Source: Acidimicrobiaceae bacterium (lineage in GTDB: Bacteria > Actinomycetota > Acidimicrobiia > Acidimicrobiales > RAAP-2). Taken from it: 64,000 nt of DNA. The stretch is from contig DAHUZS010000114.1 in NCBI GenBank assembly GCA_027315045.1, forward strand, positions 34,033-98,032, in the 5' to 3' direction. The position numbers and the translations under genes are program-made. Shown here piece by piece: positions 36,921 through 49,478 of the stretch (the first letter of the stretch is position 1; the number at the start of each line of letters is the position of its first letter). The notes under the pieces are model-generated. The model had not been told where the DNA came from. It did not search any database and saw nothing but the letters and a program-made list of their open reading frames with translations.

Positions 36921-38011
36921 GGCGTCCCGAGGCCCTCCTCGTGCTCAACGACGCCACGGTGTTCGCGGGCGAGGCGGCGGGGGTCCTCCCCGAGTTGGGC
37001 ATCGCCACCGGCGAGCTGGTGTTCAACACCGCCTTGAGCGGCTACCAGGAGGTGGTCACCGACCCTTCCTACGCCGGCCAGGTCATCGCCTTCACCTATC
37101 CCCACGTCGGCAACTACGGGACCAACCCCGACGACGACGAGGCCCGACGACCGTTCTGCGCCGGGGTGGTCGTGCGGGACCTGGTGGCGACGGGCTCCAA
37201 CTGGCGGTCCCGTCGGGGCTTCGAGGACTTCCTGGTCGACAACGGCGTCCCGGCGATCACCGGGATCGACACCCGCCGGCTCACGAGGCACGTCCGAGAG
37301 GCCGGAGCGCTGCCGTGCGCCATGGGCATCGCCGGGGCTGAGGCGGTGGCGGCGGCGGCCCGTTCGGCCCCCTCGACCACCGGGCGGGATCTTGTGAGCC
37401 AGGTGACCATCGAGCGGCCGACCACCCGGCCCGGGGGGCCGCGACGGGTCGTGGTGTTCGACTTCGGGGTGAAAGAGACCATGCTGCGCCACCTGAGCGG
37501 GTTGGCCACCTTGACCGTGGTCCCGGCGTCCACCCCGGCCGACGAGGTGCTCGCCATGGAGCCCGACGGCGTGTTCCTCTCCAACGGGCCCGGCGACCCC
37601 GCTCCGCTCACCGGCCCGGTCACCGCCATCGCCGGGTTGCTGGGCAAGGTGCCCATCTTCGGGATCTGCCTGGGGCACCAGCTGCTCGGGCTGGCGGCCG
37701 GCGGCACCACCTACAAGCTCTTGTTCGGCCACCACGGCACCAACCACCCGGTCCGGCGACTGGCCACCGGGACGGTCGAGATCACCAGCCAGAACCACAA
37801 CTACGCGCTGGAGGCCGGGTCGGTCCCGGGGGCCAGCGTGACCCATGTGAACCTGAACGACGGGGTGGTCGAGGGGATCGCGCTCGAGGGGGCCGGAGCC
37901 TTCTCGGTGCAGTACCACCCCGAGGCGGCCCCGGGGCCCCACGATGCCCGGTACCTGTTCGAGCGGTTCGAGCGGCTCATGGCCTCGGGCGTGCCGAGAC
38001 GAGGTCGCTGA
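36914..38011 (+). CDS. carA: Carbamoyl phosphate synthase small subunit
   Basis: A 365-residue glutaminase subunit. The N-terminal domain has [20 protein letters not shown] and TYPHVGNYG; the class I amidotransferase domain has the nucleophile in [14 protein letters not shown] and the catalytic histidine and glutamate in [13 protein letters not shown]. It supplies ammonia to CarB. I chose the GTG at 36914, overlapping pyrC by seven bases, because it gives [18 protein letters not shown]. Confidence 0.95.
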   Translation: MLRRPEALLVLNDATVFAGEAAGVLPELGIATGELVFNTALSGYQEVVTDPSYAGQVIAFTYPHVGNYGTNPDDDEARRPFCAGVVVRDLVATGSNWRSRRGFEDFLVDNGVPAITGIDTRRLTRHVREAGALPCAMGIAGAEAVAAAARSAPSTTGRDLVSQVTIERPTTRPGGPRRVVVFDFGVKETMLRHLSGLATLTVVPASTPADEVLAMEPDGVFLSNGPGDPAPLTGPVTAIAGLLGKVPIFGICLGHQLLGLAAGGTTYKLLFGHHGTNHPVRRLATGTVEITSQNHNYALEAGSVPGASVTHVNLNDGVVEGIALEGAGAFSVQYHPEAAPGPHDARYLFERFERLMASGVPRRGR

Positions 38012-38012
38012 G

Positions 38013-41482
<3,470 letters not shown>

Positions 41483-41486
<4 letters not shown>

Positions 41487-42394
41487 CCGACCTGTCCACC
41501 CGGGTCGGCAGCGTCGCCTTGGCCAACCCGGTCATGACCGCCTCGGGCACCGCCGGCCACGGCGCCGAGCTGGCCGCTTACGGCGATCTCGGCGCCCTCG
41601 GTGCCCACGTGGTCAAGTCCCTGGCCGCCGGGCCCTGGGCCGGGAACCCGGCGCCCCGGGTGACCGGCTCGGGGGAGAGCATGCTCAACTCGGTGGGGCT
41701 GGCCGGCCCGGGGCTCGGGGCCTGGATCGAGCACGACCTCCCCGCACTCGGGGCCACTGGGGCCAAGGTGGTGGTGAGCGTCTGGGGGCGCAGCGTCGAG
41801 GGCTTCGCCGAGGCGGGGGCGATGCTGCGGGGGGTGGGCGAGCCGGTGGTGGCGGTCGAGGTGAACGTGAGCTGCCCCAACGTGGAGGACCGCTCGAAGA
41901 TGTTCGCCCATGACAGGGGGGCCACGGCCGAGGCGGTGGCGGCGGCCGAGTGCGGCCTGCCCCGGTGGGCCAAGCTCAGCCCGAACGTCCCCGACATCTG
42001 CGAGATCGCGGCGGCCGCCCTCGGGGCCGGGGCCGAGTCGCTCACGTTGGTGAACACGCTCTTGGCGATGGCGGTCGACCCGGCGGCACGGACCGCCGTC
42101 CTCGGGGCCGGGGGCGGTGGCCTCTCGGGCCCCGCACTGCACCCGGTCGCGGTGCGGGCGGTGGCCGAGTGCCGGGCCGCGTTCCCCGGAGTCGGCATCG
42201 TGGGAGTGGGGGGAGTGGCCGACGCCCACGGCGCCGCCGAGCTCTTGGTGGCCGGGGCCGACGCGGTCCAAGTCGGGACGGCCACTCTTCGCGACCCGAG
42301 GGCGCCGTGGCGGGTGCTCGACGACCTCGCCCGCTGGTGCGCACGCCACGGCGTCGACGTGGTGCGCGATCTCGTCGGGTCGTTGCGTGGCTGA
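41483..42394 (+). CDS. pyrD: Dihydroorotate dehydrogenase, class 1 type
   Basis: A 303-residue FMN enzyme without the N-terminal membrane helix of class 2. It shows [33 protein letters not shown], the active-site cysteine in [23 protein letters not shown] and [26 protein letters not shown] segments. Active-site Cys and overall pattern indicate class 1B, which normally needs the FAD/2Fe-2S subunit PyrK. No pyrK is present in this operon. GTG start overlapping carB. Confidence 0.93.
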
Positions 42395-43214
42395 GCCCTT
42401 CCGCGAACGGCTGCGGCGCGCCATCGAGGTGCACGGTCCGTTGTGCCCGGGCATCGATCCGTCGCCGGTGATGCTCGAGCGATGGGGGCTGGACGACTCG
42501 GCAACCGGCGCCCGCGAGTTTGCGCTGCGCTACCTCGACGCGTTGGCGGGCCGGGTCGCGGTCATGAAGCCCAACGTCGCCTTCTTCGAGCAGTATGGCG
42601 CGGCCGGCATTGGCGCGCTCGAGGCGTTCGTCTTTGCGGCGCGCGACGCGGGCGTGCTCAGCATCCTCGACGCGAAACGCGGCGACATCGAATCCACCAA
42701 CATCGCGTACGCGCGTGCCTGGGTCGGCGACGACAGCCCGCTCGCCGGCGACGCGGTCACGCTCTCGCCCTTCCTCGGCGCGCGCGCGTTGGCGCCGTTC
42801 GTCGAGGAGGCCGCATCGAGTGGACGCGGCGTCTTCGTCGTTGCGCGCAGCTCCAACCCTGAGGGCCGCGAGGTCCAACTGGCCACCACTGCAGCGGGCG
42901 CGAGCCTGGAGGCCTCGCTGCTCGAAGAGGTGGCCCGGCGACCGAGCGTGGTCGGTGCGGTCGTCGGGCTGATGGCCGGTGCCCCGCCGCTCCCCCTCCC
43001 AAAGGACGCGTTCTACCTGGCCCCGGGCCTGGGGAGTCAGGGGGCGGGCCTGGCCGATCTGGCCGGGCAGTTCGGGGGTCTCACGTCAACGCCGGTTGTA
43101 GTCAACCTGTCCCGCTCGCTGGCCGTGGCCGGGCCCGATCGGGCCGCGTTGGCCGACGCCGCGGCGCGAGCCCAAGGAGAGATCGCCGGCGTGTTGCGAC
43201 CCTCCAGTGGCTGA
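42387..43214 (+). CDS. pyrF: Orotidine 5'-phosphate decarboxylase
   Basis: A 275-residue type 2 OMP decarboxylase. The catalytic motif DAKRGDIESTNIAYA is intact, CPGIDPSP is at the N-terminus, MKPNVAFFEQYG and FYLAPGLGSQG are further markers. It makes UMP, the last step here. The GTG start overlaps pyrD by eight bases. In the first two thirds, GCG and CGC codons are preferred and TA-rich triplets are scattered, unlike the GCC/CGG habit of flanking genes. Confidence 0.94.
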   Translation: MAEPFRERLRRAIEVHGPLCPGIDPSPVMLERWGLDDSATGAREFALRYLDALAGRVAVMKPNVAFFEQYGAAGIGALEAFVFAARDAGVLSILDAKRGDIESTNIAYARAWVGDDSPLAGDAVTLSPFLGARALAPFVEEAASSGRGVFVVARSSNPEGREVQLATTAAGASLEASLLEEVARRPSVVGAVVGLMAGAPPLPLPKDAFYLAPGLGSQGAGLADLAGQFGGLTSTPVVVNLSRSLAVAGPDRAALADAAARAQGEIAGVLRPSSG

Positions 43215-43219
43215 GGCGC

Positions 43220-43225
43220 TATCGT
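43220..43225 (+). promoter_or_regulatory. -10 element (TATCGT) of mihF
   Basis: TATCGT lies six bases before the mihF ATG, so mihF has its own leaderless promoter directly after pyrF. Confidence 0.6.
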
Positions 43226-43231
43226 CGGGGC

Positions 43232-43549
43232 ATGCCCCAACCGCCCGCACTCACCGCTGAGCAGCGCCAAGCCGCGCTGCAGAAGGCCGCGAAGGTGCGC
43301 CGCGAGCGCGCCGACGTCAAGGAGAAGCTCAAGCTCGGCTCGCTCACGCTGGCCGAGTTGCTGCAGAAGGCCGAAGGCGACGAGACCGTCGGAAAGATGA
43401 AGGTGCTCTCGGTACTCGAATCCCTCCCGGGGCTCGGCAAGGTGAAGGCTCGTCGACTCATGGACACGGTCGGCATCAGCGAAAGCCGCCGCCTGCAGGG
43501 ACTGGGCGCGAAGCAGCGCGCCGACCTGCTGAAGGCCACCGCCCGCTAG
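43232..43549 (+). CDS. mihF: Integration host factor, actinobacterial type
   Basis: A 105-residue nucleoid protein with an N-terminal helix rich in Lys/Arg/Glu and a helix-two-turn-helix S13-like domain: KVLSVLESLPGLGKVKARRLMDTVGI and RRLQGLGAKQRADLL split as seen. Actinobacterial IHF binds and bends DNA and is essential in mycobacteria. Its position just before gmk is conserved in actinobacteria. Leaderless ATG. Codon use favours CGC and AAG, as expected for a highly expressed gene. Confidence 0.95.
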   Translation: MPQPPALTAEQRQAALQKAAKVRRERADVKEKLKLGSLTLAELLQKAEGDETVGKMKVLSVLESLPGLGKVKARRLMDTVGISESRRLQGLGAKQRADLLKATAR

Positions 43550-43577
43550 GGCGGGGGCGCATCCCAGTTTCGCCGCG

Positions 43578-44132
43578 TCGCTCACCTTCGTCCTCATCGG
43601 TCCCGGCGGTGCCGGGAAGGGCACCGTTTCGCGGGCCGTGGTGGCGCGGGACCCCAAGCTCTGGCTCAGCCGCTCGTGGACCACGCGCCCGCCCCGCCCC
43701 GGCGAGGCTGACGACGCGTACGTCTTCGTCGACGAACCGACGTTCCGGGCCCGGGTGGCCGCGGGGGGCTTCTTGGAGTGGGCCGAGTTTCTCGGCCATC
43801 TTTACGGCACACCCATCCCCGATCCCCCCGAGGGCTGCGACGTGCTCCTCGAGATCGAGGTGCAGGGTGCCCGCCAGGTGGTGGCCCGCCGACCCGGCGC
43901 GGTGGTCATCTTGCTTCTCCCACCCTCAGACGAGGTCCAGGCGGCCCGCCTGGCGGCCCGGGGCGACCTGGCAGACCAGGTGGCCAGCCGCGTCGAGACC
44001 GGCCGGCAGGAGGTGAGGGAGGCACGGCGATTCGTCCACCACGAGGTGGTCAACGACGAGGTGGAACGGGCCACCGCCGAGGTGGCCGGTATAGTTGGAG
44101 CCGCCCGCTCCGCTCGCACCGAGCACCCCTGA
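43578..44132 (+). CDS. gmk: Guanylate kinase, start codon not found
   Basis: The frame encodes a complete guanylate kinase: P-loop LIGPGGAGKGTVSRA, GMP-binding SRSWTTRPPRPGE, AYVFVDEPTF, GTPIPDPPEG and IEVQGARQV. Yet no ATG, GTG, TTG or CTG precedes the P-loop in frame; the upstream in-frame stop is at 43530. The first usable GTG, at 43638, would delete the P-loop. CAGTTT at 43565-43570 plus six bases points to 43577, where the DNA reads GTCGCTCACC. A missing TG (GTGTCG to GTCG) would restore a leaderless start. I list the frame from 43578. Confidence 0.85.
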   Translation, partial: SLTFVLIGPGGAGKGTVSRAVVARDPKLWLSRSWTTRPPRPGEADDAYVFVDEPTFRARVAAGGFLEWAEFLGHLYGTPIPDPPEGCDVLLEIEVQGARQVVARRPGAVVILLLPPSDEVQAARLAARGDLADQVASRVETGRQEVREARRFVHHEVVNDEVERATAEVAGIVGAARSARTEHP

Positions 44133-44159
44133 GCGCCCCCCGAGCATCCCGGAGGATCC

Positions 44160-44663
44160 ATGGCCCAAGGCCGGCTCACCCTGATGGACCCGCCCATCGA
44201 AGACCTGCTGGACAAGGTGGACTCGAAGTTCACCCTGGTGGCGCTCGGCGCGCTCCGGGCTCGACAGGTGAACGCCTACTACAACAGCCTGGGCGAGGGC
44301 CTCGGGCGGATCGTCCCGCCCCAGGTCGCCTCGGTGTCGGGCAAGCCGCTGTCGATCGCCTTCGAGGAGATCGCCGACGGCAAGGCCACCTATGTCCGGC
44401 TCGACCCCGACGAGCTGTCCGCCCTGGAGGAGGCCGAGGGTGAGCCGACCGAGGCCGAGCTGGCCGAAGGGGAGCTGACCGGGCTCGAAGGCGGCCTGCT
44501 GAGCGAAGGGGCCGACGCGGTCGCCGAGGTTGAAGAGATCCAGGCCGTCGAAGAGATCCAGAGCGTCGAAGAGATCCAGGCAGACGAGGCGGTCGAGGCG
44601 TCGACGGCCTTGGAGCACGCCGCGCAGCTCCCGGCCGAGGACGAGGGTCCGGCCGCCCGCTGA
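44160..44663 (+). CDS. rpoZ: RNA polymerase omega subunit with long acidic tail
   Basis: A 167-residue protein. The first 85 residues are omega: MDPPIEDLLDKVDSKFTLVALGALRARQVNAYY in pieces, then PLSIAFEEIADGKATYVR. Omega helps assemble beta' into the polymerase. The remaining 80 residues are an acidic tail containing three copies of an EEIQ-type hexapeptide. GGAGGAT precedes the ATG by seven bases. It lies between gmk and coaBC, the usual order in actinobacteria. Confidence 0.9.
   Translation: MAQGRLTLMDPPIEDLLDKVDSKFTLVALGALRARQVNAYYNSLGEGLGRIVPPQVASVSGKPLSIAFEEIADGKATYVRLDPDELSALEEAEGEPTEAELAEGELTGLEGGLLSEGADAVAEVEEIQAVEEIQSVEEIQADEAVEASTALEHAAQLPAEDEGPAAR
44532..44585 (+). repeat. Three tandem 18-bp repeats in rpoZ
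   Basis: Three copies beginning GAAGAGATCCAG encode EEIQ repeats in the acidic C-terminal tail of omega. The repeats keep the reading frame. Confidence 0.8.
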
Positions 44664-44674
44664 GGCGGCGAGCC

Positions 44675-45907
44675 ATGAGCGAAAGGAGCGGGCCCAAGAC
44701 GGTCGTCTTCGGGGTCACCGGGGGGATCGCCGCCTACAAGGCGGTCGAGGTGTGCCGTCGCCTGGTGGACGCCGGGGTCCACGTGGTCCCGGTGCTGACC
44801 GCCGGGGCCGAACGCTTCGTCGCCAAGACCACCTTCTCAGCCCTCGCCTCCGAGCCGGTCCAGAGCTCGCTCTTCGACGAGGCGTCGCCCATCCCCCACA
44901 CGCTGCTCGCTCGGCGCGCCGACCTGGTGGTGGTGGCGCCGGCCACCGCTGACTTCTTGGCCCGCTACGCGGCGGGGACGGCCGGTGACCTCCTCGGTGC
45001 GACGCTCCTCGCCACCCGGGCTCCGGTCCTCGTGTGCCCGGCCATGCACACCGAGATGTGGGAGCACCCGAGCGTCCAGGAGAACCTGGCCACCTTGCGT
45101 CGCCGGGGGGTCGAGGTCGTGCCCCCCGAGGCCGGCGCCCTCGCCGCCGGGGACGTGGGGGTCGGCCGGCTGGCCGAGCCGGCGGCCATCGTGGAGGCGG
45201 CCTTGGGGCTCCTCGGGGCCCATGGGGACCTGGCCGGCCACCGGGTCGCGGTGAGCGCCGGGGGGACCCGGGAGCCGATCGACCCGGTCCGGCACCTCTC
45301 GAATCGCTCCTCGGGCAAGCAGGGCCACGCGCTGGCCCGGGCCGCCCTCCGGCGGGGCGCCGAGGTCACCCTGGTGACGACCGTCGCCTCCTCGCTTCCC
45401 TCCCACCCGCGCCTCAGCGTGGTCCGGGTGGACACCGCCGCCGAGATGGAGGCGGTGATGGCGGTCGAGGCCGAGAAGGCCGACGTCATCGTGATGGCCG
45501 CCGCGGTGGCCGACTTCCGGCCGGTCGCAATCGCACCGAGCAAGCTGACCAAGGACCAGGGGATCCCCGAGCTCGTGCTGGAGAAGACGCCCGACATCCT
45601 GGCCGGCCTGGCCGCCCGGCGCCGCCCAGGCCAGGTCATCGTGGGCTTCGCGGCCGAGACCGACGAACCGCTGGCCCGGGCCCGGCGCAAGCGCGCAGCC
45701 AAGGCGGTCGACCTCATGGTCGTGAACGACGTGAGCGCCCCGGGGGTCGGCTTCGACTACGACACCAACGCGGTCACCATCGTCTCGGCGTTCGAGGACC
45801 GCGAGGTGCCACTCACCTCGAAGGCGGTCGTCGCCGACACCGTCTTGGACCAGGTGGTCGAGTTGCTGGCCGACGGAGGCCCCGAACCCAGCCCGGAGGG
45901 ACACTGA
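44675..45907 (+). CDS. coaBC: Bifunctional phosphopantothenoylcysteine decarboxylase / phosphopantothenate-cysteine ligase
   Basis: A 410-residue fusion for coenzyme A synthesis. CoaC (1-180) has [17 protein letters not shown], the catalytic histidine in [10 protein letters not shown] and [11 protein letters not shown]. CoaB (from about 190) has [37 protein letters not shown] and the CTP/lysine region KLTKDQG. The position after rpoZ and before metK is conserved. ATG at 44675. Confidence 0.95.
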   Translation: MSERSGPKTVVFGVTGGIAAYKAVEVCRRLVDAGVHVVPVLTAGAERFVAKTTFSALASEPVQSSLFDEASPIPHTLLARRADLVVVAPATADFLARYAAGTAGDLLGATLLATRAPVLVCPAMHTEMWEHPSVQENLATLRRRGVEVVPPEAGALAAGDVGVGRLAEPAAIVEAALGLLGAHGDLAGHRVAVSAGGTREPIDPVRHLSNRSSGKQGHALARAALRRGAEVTLVTTVASSLPSHPRLSVVRVDTAAEMEAVMAVEAEKADVIVMAAAVADFRPVAIAPSKLTKDQGIPELVLEKTPDILAGLAARRRPGQVIVGFAAETDEPLARARRKRAAKAVDLMVVNDVSAPGVGFDYDTNAVTIVSAFEDREVPLTSKAVVADTVLDQVVELLADGGPEPSPEGH

Positions 45908-45909
45908 GC

Positions 45910-47100
45910 ATGCAGACCACCTTCACCTCGGAGTCGGTGACCGAGGGCCATCCGGACAAGATGGCCGACCAGATCTCCGACGCGGTTCTCGATGCGTTGT
46001 TGGAGCAGGACCCGATGAGCCGGGTCGCCTGCGAGACGCTGCTCACCACCGGCCTCGTGGTGGTGGCCGGGGAGGTGTCGACCCGGGCGGTGATCGACGT
46101 CACGGCGATCGCCCGCCAGACGGTCTGCGACATCGGCTACGACGACGACGCCACCGGGTTCAATGGGGACACCTGTGCGGTCCTCGTGGCCCTGGACAAG
46201 CAGTCGCCCGACATCGCCCAGGGGGTGGACCGGGCCTACGAGCTGCGCACCGGCTCGGGGGGGGAGGACGTCCGCAACGCGCAGGGAGCGGGGGACCAGG
46301 GCATGATGTTCGGTTTCGCCTGCGACGAGACCCCGGACCTCATGCCCCTGCCGATCTGGCTGGCCCACCGGCTGTCCCAGCGCCTGACCCAGGTCCGCCG
46401 GATGGGGTCGCTGCCCTACCTGCGCCCCGACGGTAAGACCCAGGTGAGCGTGGTCTACGAGGACGGCCGGCCGGTGGGGATCGACACTGTGCTCGTCTCG
46501 ACCCAGCACCAACCGGGCATCGACATCGAGACGCTCCTCGCGCCGGACCTCGCCGAGCAGGTGATCCGGCCGCTTTTGCCGGCCGACCTCGACGCCGAGG
46601 GCGTCTCCATCCTCATCAATCCGACCGGCCGGTTCGAGCTCGGCGGCCCCCACGCCGACGCCGGGCTGACCGGGCGCAAGATCATCGTCGACACCTACGG
46701 CGGGATGGCCCGCCACGGCGGCGGGGCCTTCTCGGGGAAGGACCCCTCCAAGGTCGACCGCTCCGCGGCCTACGCGGCCCGCTGGGTGGCCAAGCACGTG
46801 GTGGCCGCTGGCGCCGCCCGGCGCTGCGAGGTCCAGGTCGCCTACGCCATCGGGGTCGCCCGGCCGATCTCGCTGTTGGTCGAGACCTTCGGCACCGAGA
46901 CGGTGGATCCGGCGAAGATCTCGGTGGCCGTGGGGGAGCTCTTCGACCTGCGTCCGGCGGCCATCATCGAGGAGCTCGACCTGCGGCGGCCCATCTACCG
47001 CGGCACGGCCGCCTACGGCCACTTCGGCCGGGGTGAGAAGGAGTTCACTTGGGAGGCCACCCCCCGGTTGGACGACCTGAAGCGGGCGCTCGGCCTCTAG
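45910..47100 (+). CDS. metK: S-adenosylmethionine synthase
   Basis: A 396-residue enzyme that makes SAM from methionine and ATP. It has [53 protein letters not shown] and [19 protein letters not shown]. The ATG at 45910 follows the coaBC stop by two bases. No SAM riboswitch precedes it, as expected within an operon. SAM made here serves the methyltransferases nearby. Confidence 0.97.
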   Translation: MQTTFTSESVTEGHPDKMADQISDAVLDALLEQDPMSRVACETLLTTGLVVVAGEVSTRAVIDVTAIARQTVCDIGYDDDATGFNGDTCAVLVALDKQSPDIAQGVDRAYELRTGSGGEDVRNAQGAGDQGMMFGFACDETPDLMPLPIWLAHRLSQRLTQVRRMGSLPYLRPDGKTQVSVVYEDGRPVGIDTVLVSTQHQPGIDIETLLAPDLAEQVIRPLLPADLDAEGVSILINPTGRFELGGPHADAGLTGRKIIVDTYGGMARHGGGAFSGKDPSKVDRSAAYAARWVAKHVVAAGAARRCEVQVAYAIGVARPISLLVETFGTETVDPAKISVAVGELFDLRPAAIIEELDLRRPIYRGTAAYGHFGRGEKEFTWEATPRLDDLKRALGL

Positions 47101-47123
47101 CCACCACCGCCGGAGGCCGGCCA

Positions 47124-48851
47124 ATGCGGGTGGTGCGGGTCCTGCCCGACCTGGCCGCCGTGGCGCGGCGCTTCGACTACACGGTCCCCCCCGAGCTCGA
47201 GGACCAGGTGGCGGTGGGCACCCGGGTGCGGGTCTCGCTCCACGGCCGCCGGGTCGCTGGGTGGGTGGTCGCCGAGGACGTCGAGCCGGAGCCGGGCCTC
47301 GAGCTGAAGCCCCTGGCCAAGGTCTCTGGACTCGGCCCGCCCCCCCCGGTGGTGGCCCTGGCCGAGTGGACGGCCTGGCGCTGGGCGGGCCCGCCGAGCG
47401 CGCTGCTCACTGCGGCGTCCCCGGTGCGGATGGTCCGGGACCTGCCCCGACCGCCCTCGCCCGGCCCCAGCCCGCCGGCCCGTGCCGGGGGGCCGCTCGG
47501 CCCGACGGCGGCCGGGTCGCTCGACACCGCCGTGCGGCCGGGCCTCCTGGGGGTGGGCCCGGCCACCGACCTGATCGACGTGGTGGTGGGGGTGTGCCGG
47601 TCGACCGCCGGCCCGGTCCTCGTCCTCGTCCCCGCCCTCGGGTGGGCGGAGCGACTGCGGGCCCGGCTCACCCGACGGGGCTTCGCCGTGGCCGGCTCGT
47701 GGGCCGAGGCGGCGGCCGGGTGGCCGGTGGTGGTGGGGGCTCGTTCGGCCGCCTTCGCCCCGCTCGGCCGGCTGGGCGCGGCGGTCGTGCTCGACGCCCA
47801 CGATGAGGCCTACCGCGAGGAGCGCTCGCCGCAGTTCGACGCGGCGGCGGTGGTGGCCGAGCGGTGTCGCCGGGACGACGCGCCCTGCCTCCTCGTGTCG
47901 CCCACCCCCAGCGTGGCCCAGCTCGTCGCGTGCCGGCCGGTCGAGGCGCCCCGGGACCTCGAGCGGGGCGGCTGGCCGGCGCTGCACGTGGTCGACCGGC
48001 GCCACGCCGACCCGCGCAGCGGGCTCTACGCCGAGGAGCTGGTGCGGGCGGCCCGCGCCCGGTACCCCCACCCCTTCGTCGTCGTGTACAACCGCCGGGG
48101 CCGAGGGCGGCTCTTCGCCTGTGCCCGGTGCGGTGAGTTGGCCCGGTGCGAGCGGTGCGGGCACTCGGTGGCCGAGTCCGGCGAGCGGCTGGCCTGTGGC
48201 ACCTGTGGGACCGAGCGACCCCGGGTCTGCGCGGCCTGCGGGCACGGCCGGCTGAAGGTCCTGCGCTACGGGGTGAGCCGGGTGCGTGAGGAGCTCGAAG
48301 CCCTGGTCGGGGCAGCGGTGGGCGAGGTCTCGGGACCCGAGCGCCCGGTCCCCGATACCCCGGTGGTGGTCGGCACCGAGGCGGTCCTGCACCGGCTGCG
48401 CCGGGCCTCGGTCGTGGCCTTCTTGGACTTCGACCTGCACCTCCTCGCCCCCCGGCTCGCCGCCGGGGAGCAGGCGCTCGGCCTCTTGGCCCGGGCCGGG
48501 CGCCTCGTCGGAGGGCGCGCGAGCCCCGATGCGGGCGTGGTCTACGTCCAGACCAGGCTGCCGGACCACGACGTCCTGGCCGCCGCGACCGCCGGCGACC
48601 CGACACGATTCCTTGGGCCCGAGCTCGAGGTGCGCCGGGAGCTCGGCCTCCCGCCGTTCCAGGCCCTGGCCGAGCTGTCGGGCCCCGGGGCGGCCGGGTA
48701 CGCCGCCGCCCTCGGCCTCGAGGGATCGGCCTTGGCCGCCGACCGCTTCTTGGTGCGGGCCGCGGACCACCAGGTGCTCTGCGACCGTTTGGCGGCGGTC
48801 GAGCGGCCCCGAGAGCGGGTCCGGGTGCTGGTCGATCCGATCGGGGTCTGA
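47124..48851 (+). CDS. priA: Primosomal protein N' (PriA), actinobacterial form without ATPase motifs
   Basis: A 575-residue PriA-like protein. The N-terminal 3'BD domain (VLPDLAAVARRFDYTVPPELE) and a zinc-binding region with paired cysteines near residues 333-378 (CARCGELARCERCG, CGTCG, CAACG) are kept. Walker A is absent: the segment that should be TGSGKT reads LVLVPALGWAERLR, and no DEAH box is seen. Actinobacterial PriA is known to lack helicase motifs, so it probably acts only in loading or structure recognition at restarting forks. CGGAGG precedes the ATG by seven bases. Confidence 0.88.
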   Translation: MRVVRVLPDLAAVARRFDYTVPPELEDQVAVGTRVRVSLHGRRVAGWVVAEDVEPEPGLELKPLAKVSGLGPPPPVVALAEWTAWRWAGPPSALLTAASPVRMVRDLPRPPSPGPSPPARAGGPLGPTAAGSLDTAVRPGLLGVGPATDLIDVVVGVCRSTAGPVLVLVPALGWAERLRARLTRRGFAVAGSWAEAAAGWPVVVGARSAAFAPLGRLGAAVVLDAHDEAYREERSPQFDAAAVVAERCRRDDAPCLLVSPTPSVAQLVACRPVEAPRDLERGGWPALHVVDRRHADPRSGLYAEELVRAARARYPHPFVVVYNRRGRGRLFACARCGELARCERCGHSVAESGERLACGTCGTERPRVCAACGHGRLKVLRYGVSRVREELEALVGAAVGEVSGPERPVPDTPVVVGTEAVLHRLRRASVVAFLDFDLHLLAPRLAAGEQALGLLARAGRLVGGRASPDAGVVYVQTRLPDHDVLAAATAGDPTRFLGPELEVRRELGLPPFQALAELSGPGAAGYAAALGLEGSALAADRFLVRAADHQVLCDRLAAVERPRERVRVLVDPIGV

Positions 48852-48862
48852 GCCGCCCCCAC

Positions 48863-48868
48863 TACCAT
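48863..48868 (+). promoter_or_regulatory. -10 element (TACCAT) of def
   Basis: TACCAT lies nine bases before the def ATG, giving a leaderless or nearly leaderless transcript. Confidence 0.5.
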
Positions 48869-48877
48869 GGCCCCGTC

Positions 48878-49402
48878 ATGACCACCTTCAGCATCCGCCA
48901 GTACGGGGACCCGGTTTTGCGCCAGGCGACGAGGGAGATCGAAGAGATCGACGCCCGGGTGGCGCGGCTGGCCGAGGACATGATCGACACCATGCACGCC
49001 GCCCCTGGGGTCGGGCTGGCCGCGAACCAGGTGGGCGTCCAGCGCCGCCTGTTCGTCTACGACATCGGCGAGGGGCCCAAGGTGGTGCTCAACCCGAGGA
49101 TCGTCGAGTCCTCGGGGGAGTGGACTTTCGAGGAGGGGTGCCTGTCGGTGCCCGGCCTCAGTTGGCCGATCGTCCGGCCCAACCAGGTCCACCTGGTCGG
49201 CATCGACCTCGACGGCAACGAGCTGTCCATCGAGGCCAGCGAGTACGAGGGCCGGGTCTTCCAGCACGAGGTGGACCACCTCGACGGGACGCTTTTGGTC
49301 GAGCGGCTCGACGACGACCAGCGCAAGGAGGCCAAGGCCATCCTGCGGGCCCGGGCCCTCCAGCTGCCCGCCGCCGACCCCGACGGCCTGCCCACCCTCT
49401 GA
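48878..49402 (+). CDS. def: Peptide deformylase
   Basis: A 174-residue metallohydrolase that removes the formyl group from nascent proteins. All three motifs are present: GVGLAANQVG, EEGCLSVPG and QHEVDHLDGTL, whose Cys and two His bind iron or zinc. It precedes fmt, which adds the formyl group to initiator tRNA. The leaderless ATG is at 48878. Confidence 0.96.
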   Translation: MTTFSIRQYGDPVLRQATREIEEIDARVARLAEDMIDTMHAAPGVGLAANQVGVQRRLFVYDIGEGPKVVLNPRIVESSGEWTFEEGCLSVPGLSWPIVRPNQVHLVGIDLDGNELSIEASEYEGRVFQHEVDHLDGTLLVERLDDDQRKEAKAILRARALQLPAADPDGLPTL

Positions 49403-49465
49403 GCACCGGCGCGCTCGGGCTCCGGGCGACCGGCCCGATGCCCGGGGGCACCCGGGCCCAGCTTC

Positions 49466-49471
49466 TAGCGT
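49466..49471 (+). promoter_or_regulatory. -10 element (TAGCGT) of fmt
   Basis: TAGCGT lies seven bases before the fmt GTG at 49479, so fmt has its own leaderless promoter. Confidence 0.6.
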
Positions 49472-49478
49472 AGGGCGG

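Noticed and set aside
43638..44132. Guanylate kinase starting at GTG 43638
   Set aside because: This start would remove the ATP-binding P-loop, which is intact just upstream in the same frame.
45900..45912. SAM riboswitch before metK
   Set aside because: metK starts two bases after coaBC inside an operon, so no leader exists.
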